Shown: positions 50,535 through 56,903 of the stretch, one piece after another
Numbering within the stretch: position 1 is the first letter of the stretch
How the letters are laid out: every line of letters begins with the position of its first letter
Origin: Methylotenera sp.
Lineage (GTDB): Bacteria > Pseudomonadota > Gammaproteobacteria > Burkholderiales > Methylophilaceae
DNA: 56,903 nucleotides
Assembly: GCA_005777825.1 (NCBI GenBank)
Contig: SXLB01000004.1
Location: forward strand, 1-56,903
Reading direction: 5' to 3'
Notes under the pieces: generated by a model
What the model saw: only the letters and a program-made list of their open reading frames with translations
Databases searched by the model: none
Told to the model about the DNA's origin: nothing
Program-made: the position numbers and the translations under genes

Positions 50535-50572
50535 TGAGCAGCTTTGTCGTTGAGCAATCTGCATGCTGCTCA
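50535..50572. other. Inverted repeat between grxC and secB
   Basis: TGAGCAGC (50535-50542) and GCTGCTCA (50565-50572) form an 8-bp perfect inverted repeat around a 22-base loop that itself contains TTGAGCAA. No T-run follows on the minus strand. It may be a partial terminator or a protein site. Confidence 0.35.
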
Positions 50573-50577
50573 TTAAA

Positions 50578-50832
50578 CTAGGCCAATAAGGGATCCAAGC
50601 CGCCGGCTAAATCCAAGGCGCGCAAATCATCGAAACCACCGACATGCACATCGCCTATGTAGATTTGCGGCACGGTACGCCTGCCGGTTTTTTGCATCAT
50701 TTCGTCGCGCAACTCAGGCTGCAAGTCAATCCTGATTTTATGAATATCGGTCACACCCTTGCTCAGCAACAAGCGTTCGGCGTTGCTGCAGTAGGGGCAA
50801 ACAGCACTGCTGTACATGGTGACTTTGGCCAT
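50578..50832 (-). CDS. grxC: Glutaredoxin 3
   Basis: Glutathione-dependent dithiol reductase. The protein is 84 residues, one glutaredoxin domain. Active site Cys12-Pro-Tyr-Cys15, cis-Pro segment RRTVPQIYIGDVHVGGFDDL. It starts 1 base after the rhodanese gene's stop. The pairing rhodanese-grxC-secB is common in betaproteobacteria. Confidence 0.96.
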   Translation of the reverse strand: MAKVTMYSSAVCPYCSNAERLLLSKGVTDIHKIRIDLQPELRDEMMQKTGRRTVPQIYIGDVHVGGFDDLRALDLAGGLDPLLA

Positions 50833-50833
50833 G

Positions 50834-51310
50834 TTAAGCGCTCGCTTTTCTAGGCGCAGCCTTGGGTTTAGCCGGCACTTTGCTGGGCAAACTGGCCGCG
50901 CCTTTTACCACCGGCAACTTGGCTTCTAGCCATGCACTTAAGCCGCCTTGCAAATTGTGCAGTTGGCTAAATTGCGCACCGCGTAAAATATCGCAAGCTT
51001 TAACCGAACGTCCACCTAACTGGCAATTCACCAGCAAGGCTTTATTTTGGTATTTTTTTAGCTCAGGCAAGCGCGCCGCCAGATTGGCTAAGGGGATGTT
51101 GACGGCCTCAGCAATATGGCCCGCAGCAAACTCCGCCTCGTCGCGCACGTCCAACACCACCGCATGCGAACGATTGATTAAGGTCACCGATTCGGCCGGG
51201 CTTAAATTGGGCACGCCACCGGCACTTTTTTTCATGGAGGGCAACAGTAACATCAGGCCCGAACCCAGTGCCAAACCTATTAACCATATATTACTTTTAA
51301 TGAATTCCAC
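50834..51310 (-). CDS. Membrane-anchored rhodanese-like protein
   Basis: The protein is 158 residues. One N-terminal membrane helix (about 8-24, IWLIGLALGSGLMLLL) is followed by a rhodanese domain (about 38-132) with LDVRDEAEFAAGHI and the active Cys96 in NCQLGGRS, then an Ala/Pro/Lys-rich tail. Probably a sulfur-carrying or redox protein at the membrane. The substrate is unknown. First gene of the grxC-secB-gpsA series and divergent from gpmI. Confidence 0.9.
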   Translation of the reverse strand: MEFIKSNIWLIGLALGSGLMLLLPSMKKSAGGVPNLSPAESVTLINRSHAVVLDVRDEAEFAAGHIAEAVNIPLANLAARLPELKKYQNKALLVNCQLGGRSVKACDILRGAQFSQLHNLQGGLSAWLEAKLPVVKGAASLPSKVPAKPKAAPRKASA

Positions 51311-51482
51311 AACCGTCCTTTCAAATTTGTTCTATGAAACAAGCGCTTAATTAAAAGCCATTTAAATTGCCTACTTAGGCAAAGCATTCAGGCGAATTTT
51401 ATAAGCAGATTTTACGTGTAAATACGCTAAAATAGTGGCAATACTTACACTTACACCAATTAAATTTTAAGGCTAACTTTTT

Positions 51483-53054
51483 ATGTCCACGCCATTAAAA
51501 ACCAGTGCCAACCGCATCACGCCAGTATGCCTACTTATTTTGGATGGCTTTGGCTACCGCGAAGAAACAAACAACAATGCCATTGCGTTAGCCCACACGC
51601 CCAATCTAGACAAACTGAATCAAACGCACCCGCATACCTTGATTAACGCTTCCGAGCACTACGTGGGCTTGCCAGACGGCCAAATGGGCAACTCAGAAGT
51701 AGGCCATCTCAACATAGGCGCGGGGCGCGTGGTGTTTCAGGATTTTGAGCGCATCAACAACAGCATCGTTAGCGGCGAATTCTTTGAGCACGCCAAGTTA
51801 AAAGCCGCTTTGCTCGGCATTAAAAATACCAATAAAGCCCTACACGTCATGGGCTTACTCTCCGACGGTGGCGTACACAGCCACGATTCACACATCCACG
51901 CCATGCTGGAAATGGCTGCTAAACTGGGTTTGAAAAAAGTCTACGTGCACGCCTTCCTGGACGGCAGAGACACGCCGCCAGTTAGCGCCAGCCCTTTCCT
52001 GGCCGCGCTGGAAGCCAAAATTAAGGCGTTAGGCGTAGGTAAAATCCTATCGGTGAGCGGCCGTTTTTACAGCATGGACAGAGACAAACGCTGGCCTAGG
52101 GTGGAAGCGGCTTACGCGCTGATCACTGAAGGCATGGGCGAATTTTGCTACCCCAGCGCCGAGCTGGCATTGCAAGCGGCTTACGCACGCGGTGAAAACG
52201 ATGAATTTGTAAAGTGCACGGCCATCCGCGCTGAGCACGAAGCCCCCACCCACTTAGAAGACGGCGACGTGGTGGTGAACATGAACTTTCGTTCGGATCG
52301 CGCCCGTCAACTCACCCATGCATTATTAAGCCCGGCCTTTGATGGCTTTCACCGTCGCCATCAGCCCCAGTTAGCCGGCTACTTCACGCTCACCATGCAC
52401 GATGCCAAAGAGCCCAATGCGTCCGCTATATTTCCGCCCTTTGCCGTGAAAAACACCTTGGGTGAGTATTTGTCTGGCTTAGGGTTAAAGCAACTGCGCA
52501 TCGCCGAAACGGAAAAATACCCGCACGTCACCTTCTTTTTTAACGGCGGGGAAGAAACCGTCTTTCCTGGTGAAGAGCGTATTTTGGTGCCCTCCCCACC
52601 GGTGGCCACCTACGACATGCAACCCGAAATGAGCGCTTACGAATTAACTGATCGCTTAGAAGAAGCAATCTTATCCAGGCAATACCATGCCATTATTTGC
52701 AACTACGCCAATGGCGACATGGTCGGCCATACCGGCAATTTAGCAGCGGCCATTAAAGCCATAGAAACCTTGGACACCTGCGTAGGCCGCATCGCAGCCG
52801 CTATGCGAAGCACAGGCGGCGAAGTCATCATCACGGCCGACCACGGCAACGCAGAAATGATGTTCGATGGCGCAAACCAACAAGCGCATACTCAGCACAC
52901 CACCAACAAAGTGCCACTGGTTTACCTAGGCCGTCCTGCCAGTCTAGACCAAGATGGCGCGCTGTCCGATTTGGCGCCGACCTTGCTGCACTTAATGGGC
53001 TTGGCGCAACCAGCTGAAATGACGGGCAAAAACCTTGTTCATTTTCTGCCATAA
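51483..53054 (+). CDS. gpmI: 2,3-bisphosphoglycerate-independent phosphoglycerate mutase
   Basis: Interconverts 3- and 2-phosphoglycerate using two Mn ions. The protein is 523 residues. Phosphorylated Ser71 is in MGNSEVGHLNIGAGR. Metal-ligand segments LLILDGFGYR, DGRDTPP, ANGDMVGHTG and ITADHGNAE are all present. The 172 bases between it and the divergent rhodanese gene hold no other gene; TAAAAT near 51430 is a possible -10 box. envC follows 10 bases after its stop. Confidence 0.97.
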   Translation: MSTPLKTSANRITPVCLLILDGFGYREETNNNAIALAHTPNLDKLNQTHPHTLINASEHYVGLPDGQMGNSEVGHLNIGAGRVVFQDFERINNSIVSGEFFEHAKLKAALLGIKNTNKALHVMGLLSDGGVHSHDSHIHAMLEMAAKLGLKKVYVHAFLDGRDTPPVSASPFLAALEAKIKALGVGKILSVSGRFYSMDRDKRWPRVEAAYALITEGMGEFCYPSAELALQAAYARGENDEFVKCTAIRAEHEAPTHLEDGDVVVNMNFRSDRARQLTHALLSPAFDGFHRRHQPQLAGYFTLTMHDAKEPNASAIFPPFAVKNTLGEYLSGLGLKQLRIAETEKYPHVTFFFNGGEETVFPGEERILVPSPPVATYDMQPEMSAYELTDRLEEAILSRQYHAIICNYANGDMVGHTGNLAAAIKAIETLDTCVGRIAAAMRSTGGEVIITADHGNAEMMFDGANQQAHTQHTTNKVPLVYLGRPASLDQDGALSDLAPTLLHLMGLAQPAEMTGKNLVHFLP

Positions 53055-53064
53055 AGGCCTAACC

Positions 53065-54339
53065 ATGCGCACGCCATCGCCTTATTACCAACTACCCATC
53101 GCCTGCCTTATGGCAATGGTATTGCTATTGAGCCTAAGCCATGTCGCGCATGCGGAAAAGAAAAGCGAGGCAACGCCACAAAGTTTGAGCTTGGTGCAAG
53201 AAAAATTAGCCAAGCTGAAACAGGCTTTAAACCAATCGCAAGAAGCGCGCAAGGATGCCGCTGATGCATTAAAAGACAGCGAAGTGGCGATCAGCCTGGC
53301 CAATAAAAAGCTTTATGAAATTAATCAGAAACAGCAAGCGCACAAGGCCATGCTAGCCAAATTGGCGGCGGAATCGCTGGCCACCAACCAAGCCTTGACC
53401 AGCCAACAAAAACAACTGAGCAAGCAACTCTACCAACAATACTTGCATGGCCGCCAAAGTTACGTGCAAATGGTCTTGCAGAACGACCGCCCTAGCGCCA
53501 TGGCGCGCGACGTGCACTATTTTTCTTACATCGCTAAAGTGCGCGCCGAACTCATCAATAAAATGCAAGGCAACTTGAATCACCTCAATCAACTGAATGA
53601 AGAGACCACCAGCACCTTGGAAAAAGTCGCTGAACTCAAGCAAAAACAAATAAATGAACGGCAAGTACTGCAGTCGCAAAAGCAAGTTAAATCAAAAATT
53701 GTTCGCAGCCTGTCGCAGCAAATTGCCATGCAACGCGGTGAAATTAAAAAACTCAGCCGCGATGAAAAACGCCTCTCGCAATTGGTGGAACGCTTAGCCC
53801 GAGCCACGCCACCTAGCGGAAAAAAACAAAAAAATAAACGCACTGCACCCGCCGATAGCAGCGAGTCCAATAAAGCCGCGCAAGAGCCCGCACCCGCGTT
53901 GGCAAACAACGTTGAGCCCAGCTTTGAGGGCCACAGCGGCAATTTTTCATCACTTAGAGGCAAGTTAAGACTACCTGTGCGCGGTGAGGTGAGCAATCGA
54001 TTTGGTAGCAGCCGAGCGGATTCCGGCATTTCATGGAAAGGCTTGTTTATCAAAGCCAATGAAGGATCGGAAGTTAAATCCGTCGCCAGCGGACGGGTGG
54101 TGTTTGCCGACTGGTTACGCGGCTTTGGCAACCTGATTATCTTGGATCACGGCGATGGCTACATGAGTTTATACGGCAACAATCAAGCGGTTTTAAAACA
54201 GGTAGGTGACAGTGTTAAAGCTGGGGATGCCATTGCTTCGGTAGGCAACAGCGGCGGCAACGAAGCGAACGGCTTGTATTACGAATTAAGGCGCCAGAGC
54301 AGACCTTTCGATCCGCTGAGCTGGAGCCTTGTTAATTAA
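53065..54339 (+). CDS. envC: EnvC-like amidase activator (degenerate M23/LytM domain)
   Basis: The protein is 424 residues from ATG 53065; a longer frame starts inside gpmI. The signal peptide ends AHA near residue 30. A long coiled coil follows (about 40-260, LVQEKLAKLKQALNQSQEARK...), then a basic/Ala-rich linker and a LytM domain (about 300-424). The zinc ligands of active M23 peptidases are missing: KGLFIKA replaces HxGxDxx and LYYELR replaces LHFEhR. As with E. coli EnvC, it should activate cell-separating amidases rather than cut wall itself. The gene ctpA that often follows is absent. Confidence 0.92.
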   Translation: MRTPSPYYQLPIACLMAMVLLLSLSHVAHAEKKSEATPQSLSLVQEKLAKLKQALNQSQEARKDAADALKDSEVAISLANKKLYEINQKQQAHKAMLAKLAAESLATNQALTSQQKQLSKQLYQQYLHGRQSYVQMVLQNDRPSAMARDVHYFSYIAKVRAELINKMQGNLNHLNQLNEETTSTLEKVAELKQKQINERQVLQSQKQVKSKIVRSLSQQIAMQRGEIKKLSRDEKRLSQLVERLARATPPSGKKQKNKRTAPADSSESNKAAQEPAPALANNVEPSFEGHSGNFSSLRGKLRLPVRGEVSNRFGSSRADSGISWKGLFIKANEGSEVKSVASGRVVFADWLRGFGNLIILDHGDGYMSLYGNNQAVLKQVGDSVKAGDAIASVGNSGGNEANGLYYELRRQSRPFDPLSWSLVN

Positions 54340-54342
54340 GTC

Positions 54343-54600
54343 TTAATTGGCTTTGCTGGCCGCTTCGGCTTGGGCTTTCGCCGCGTTCATTTGCGCTTCC
54401 AATGCAGCCGCGTCCAATGTGATACCCGGCACACGTTCGTCCGCAGATGGCTCATAGCCTCCCGTTGCCGTGCTTGTTTCTGCCGCAGGCGCAGCGGCAG
54501 CAGGTGCCTCAGCCGGCGCAGGCGCTTCTTCTTGACCGCAACCTTGCAATACCAAACCAGCCAAACCAACCACTAAAATAGCGCGTAATACCAATGACAT
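54343..54600 (-). CDS. Small Ala-rich lipoprotein
   Basis: The protein is 85 residues. The lipoprotein signal is LVLQG/C21, followed by GQEEAPAPAEAP and a long Ala/Pro-rich, then Ala/Glu-rich helical tail (LEAQMNAAKAQAEAASK). No known domain. A good ribosome-binding site (AAAGGAAAG) precedes the ATG. The 167 bases between it and yjbQ contain no gene I can support. Function unknown; a periplasmic spacer or envelope lipoprotein is possible. Confidence 0.82.
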   Translation of the reverse strand: MSLVLRAILVVGLAGLVLQGCGQEEAPAPAEAPAAAAPAAETSTATGGYEPSADERVPGITLDAAALEAQMNAAKAQAEAASKAN

Positions 54601-54767
54601 AATGCTTTCCTTTTTTTAATCGAATCGTATAAAAATAACACCACGCTTAAGTTGACAATCAGCCTGCAGAGGCCGATAAAGCCCGGTCCAATCAGTCTAA
54701 CCAAAAGCCAGTGGCTGACTGTGAATTGAATGTAATAGTTCTGTATTCAATTGTAATAATGGCCGGC

Positions 54768-55193
54768 TTACTCGCCCAAAATATGCAATAGCACCTTACG
54801 TTGAGCTGGCAGGTGCCGGTGTTCATATAAAAACACACCCTGCCATGTGCCTAGTGCAAGCTGCCCATTTAACACCGGTATGGCCAAATGGGTTTGCGTG
54901 AGCGCACTCCTAATGTGCGCCGGCATGTCATCCGGGCCTTCCACCGTGTGCACAAACAGCGGGTCGCCATCTGGTACCAAGCGATTGAAAAAAGCCTCCA
55001 TGTCGACTAAGACGTCTTGATCGTAATTTTCGTTGATCAATAAACTCGCCGAGGTGTGTTGAATGTAAAGGGTCAACAAACCAGTTTGCAAGCCACTTTG
55101 CTTAACGTGCGCAGCGACCTGCGCACTGATGTCGTAAAGTCGCCTACCCTGGGTGCTAACCTGTATGCTTGCCGTGACTTGTTGCATGGCCAT
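54768..55193 (-). CDS. yjbQ: YjbQ family protein (UPF0047)
   Basis: The protein is 141 residues, one YjbQ domain. Conserved His and Asp residues sit in YIQHTSASLLINENYDQDVLVD and in DDMPAHIRSAL, and the C-terminal GTWQGVFLYEHR is typical. The family has been reported to rescue thiamine-phosphate synthase loss in E. coli, but its natural role is unsettled. It lies 2 bases after clpB on the same strand and is probably co-transcribed. Confidence 0.93.
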   Translation of the reverse strand: MAMQQVTASIQVSTQGRRLYDISAQVAAHVKQSGLQTGLLTLYIQHTSASLLINENYDQDVLVDMEAFFNRLVPDGDPLFVHTVEGPDDMPAHIRSALTQTHLAIPVLNGQLALGTWQGVFLYEHRHLPAQRKVLLHILGE

Positions 55194-55195
55194 CC

Positions 55196-56902
55196 TTAGG
55201 CTTTTGAAAAGACTATTTTACCTGCCTTTGCATCCACTTTAATTACGTCCTTGGCCATAAAGTCGCCATTTAAAATCTCGCGCGCCAAGGGGTTTTCTAT
55301 TTCCGACTGGATGGCACGTTTTAATGGCCTGGCCCCGTAAACTGGATCGAAGCCTGCGTTGGCAATTTCTGCAATCGCTGCCTCGCTCATCTCCAACTGC
55401 ATGTCCATGGCCGCCAAGCGTTTTGCCAAGTACTGCAATTGAATTTTAGTAATCGAGCGTATATTGCTCACATCCAAGGCGTGGAATACCACCACCTCAT
55501 CGATACGGTTGATGAATTCTGGTCTGAAATGCGTTTTTACTTCGCCCATCACTGCCAATTTCACCACTTGGTAATCTTGATCGCTCATGCTTTGTATCAT
55601 TTGCGAGCCTAAGTTACTGGTCATGATGATCACGGTGTTTTTAAAATCCACCGTGCGGCCTTGGCCATCGGTTAAGCGGCCGTCGTCCAGCACTTGTAAC
55701 AAGACATTAAACACATCCGGGTGGGCTTTCTCCACTTCATCGAGCAGAATCACACTATAGGGCTTGCGACGCACTGCCTCGGTCAAGGTGCCGCCTTCTT
55801 CGTAACCGACGTAACCCGGCGGCGCGCCTATCATGCGGGCAACCGAATGCTTCTCCATGAACTCACTCATGTCGATACGAATTAAATGGTCTTCGCTGTC
55901 AAACAAAAAGCCAGCCAAGGCCTTGCACAACTCGGTTTTACCGACGCCAGTAGGGCCTAGAAACAAAAAGCTACCATAGGGCCGAGTGGGGTCACCCAAA
56001 CCTGAACGCGAACGGCGTATGGCGTCCGACACTAATCTCACCGCTTCGTCTTGGCCGACTACCCGCTCGTGCAATTTGCTTTCCATGGTGAGCAATTTGC
56101 CGCGTTCGCCTTGCAGCATTTTGGCCACTGGGATGCCGGTCGCCCGACTGACCACTTCGGCAATTTCATCGGCCCCCACTTCGGTACGCAACATCTTGTT
56201 TTTAGTAACGGCTTGGCTGCCTTCCATGCTGGCCGCTTGCTTCAACTGCTGTTCTAAGGCCGGCAATTTACCGTATTGCAATTCCGACACTTTTTGCCAT
56301 TCGCCTTTTCGCGTGGCTTCTTCCATCTCAAATTTTATTTTCTCTATGGCTTCTTTTATGTGCGAGGACCCTTGCACCTGGGCTTTTTCCGCCTTCCAGA
56401 TGTCTTCCAAATCGGCGTACTCTTTGCCCAATTTGTCTATCTCTTGCTCTATCAACTCAAAGCGTTTTTTACTGCCCTCGTCTTTTTCACGGCGCACCGC
56501 TTCCCGCTCGATTTTCAACTGAATTAAACGGCGTTCTAGCTTGTCCATGATTTCCGGTTTGGAATCGATTTCCATCTTAATGCGCGAAGCCGCTTCATCG
56601 ATCAAATCGATGGCTTTATCAGGTAGAAAGCGATCGGTAATGTAACGGTGCGACAATTCCGCCGCCGCCACAATGGCCGGATCGGTAATTTCCACGCCGT
56701 GGTGCAACTCGTATTTTTCTTGCAAACCACGCAAGATGGCTATGGTCGCCTCCACACTGGGCTCGTCGACCAAGACCTTTTGAAAACGCCGCTCCAAAGC
56801 CGCGTCTTTTTCCACGTATTGCCGGTATTCGTCCAAAGTGGTGGCGCCCACGCAGTGCAATTCGCCTCTGGCCAAGGCCGGTTTAAGCATGTTGCCCGCG
56901 TC
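55196..56902 (-). CDS. clpB: ATP-dependent disaggregase ClpB, C-terminal two-thirds (cut by window edge)
   Basis: Hsp104-type disaggregase that works with DnaK on protein aggregates. The frame is open to the window edge (DAGNMLKP at the 5' side), so about 568 of roughly 860 residues are present. Order: end of NBD1 ([27 protein letters not shown], with pore-side and Arg-finger regions), the coiled-coil middle domain (long charged helices, [16 protein letters not shown]), then NBD2 with Walker [10 protein letters not shown], Walker [13 protein letters not shown] and sensor region [12 protein letters not shown]. The middle domain marks it as ClpB rather than ClpA/ClpC. The promoter lies outside the window. 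Confidence 0.97.
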   Translation of the reverse strand, partial: DAGNMLKPALARGELHCVGATTLDEYRQYVEKDAALERRFQKVLVDEPSVEATIAILRGLQEKYELHHGVEITDPAIVAAAELSHRYITDRFLPDKAIDLIDEAASRIKMEIDSKPEIMDKLERRLIQLKIEREAVRREKDEGSKKRFELIEQEIDKLGKEYADLEDIWKAEKAQVQGSSHIKEAIEKIKFEMEEATRKGEWQKVSELQYGKLPALEQQLKQAASMEGSQAVTKNKMLRTEVGADEIAEVVSRATGIPVAKMLQGERGKLLTMESKLHERVVGQDEAVRLVSDAIRRSRSGLGDPTRPYGSFLFLGPTGVGKTELCKALAGFLFDSEDHLIRIDMSEFMEKHSVARMIGAPPGYVGYEEGGTLTEAVRRKPYSVILLDEVEKAHPDVFNVLLQVLDDGRLTDGQGRTVDFKNTVIIMTSNLGSQMIQSMSDQDYQVVKLAVMGEVKTHFRPEFINRIDEVVVFHALDVSNIRSITKIQLQYLAKRLAAMDMQLEMSEAAIAEIANAGFDPVYGARPLKRAIQSEIENPLAREILNGDFMAKDVIKVDAKAGKIVFSKA

Positions 56903-56903
56903 C

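Noticed and set aside
53589-54131. Antisense 180-codon frame in envC
   Set aside because: Low-complexity Ser/Leu/Cys-rich translation typical of the reverse strand of a Lys/Gln-rich coiled coil.
55986-56522. Antisense 178-codon frame in clpB
   Set aside because: Opposes the conserved middle domain and NBD2; no coding features.

Overview
The window is ordinary chromosomal DNA of a Gram-negative bacterium, most likely a betaproteobacterium of the Nitrosomonadales/Methylophilaceae type. This rests on gene order (ilvIHC-psd; xseB-ispA-dxs-folE2; lptD-surA-pdxA-rsmA; leuS-lptE-holA; bioB-F-H-C-D; rhodanese-grxC-secB-gpsA), moderate GC, and an MxaD-like protein that hints at PQQ-dependent methanol oxidation. 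I saw no rRNA, tRNA, CRISPR array, insertion sequence, integrase or phage gene. Both window edges cut genes: ilvI at the left and clpB at the right.

Layout. 1-3450: branched-chain amino acid genes ilvI (3' part), ilvH, ilvC, then psd. 3461-6311: rppH, a seven-bladed YVTN beta-propeller protein, an MxaD-like periplasmic protein, and a type IV pilin gene broken by an in-frame amber codon. 6426-9474: a CHASE2 adenylate cyclase and an esterase. 9502-13471: xseB-ispA-dxs-folE2. 13488-17481, minus strand: MFS transporter, YdcH-like protein, aroC, glutamine amidotransferase, rluE. 17523-21761: icd, then pilB (damaged 5' end) and pilC. 21852-28098, minus strand: an apparent operon amgK-murU-pepP-ubiH-second ubiquinone hydroxylase-dsbC. 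28330-34936: lptD-surA-pdxA-rsmA, adk, a VanZ-family protein. 35054-42627: leuS-lptE-holA, proA-nadD, an M48 protease. 42638-47189, minus strand: the biotin operon. 47309-48486: comF, trmL. 48483-51310, minus strand: rhodanese-grxC-secB-SH3b-gpsA. 51483-54339: gpmI, envC. The rest is a small lipoprotein, YjbQ and clpB.

Functionally the window is housekeeping: Ile/Val, proline, chorismate, biotin, folate, isoprenoid, ubiquinone, B6 and NAD synthesis, LPS export (lptD, lptE, surA), peptidoglycan recycling (amgK, murU) and division (envC). Gene spacing is tight, with many 1-4 bp overlaps. No stretch over 300 bases lacks a gene.

The most notable signal is apparent decay of the type IV pilus. The pilin gene has an internal TAG. 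The pilB 5' end has lost its reading frame and roughly 20-25 codons. pilD, the usual neighbour of pilC, is replaced by a degenerate palindromic tandem repeat. Other points: an isocitrate dehydrogenase with mostly NAD-type cofactor residues, a leucyl-tRNA synthetase without the leucine-specific insertion, an LptD with only two mature cysteines, and a strong preference for the Ile codon ATA before G. I found no convincing new multi-gene system.
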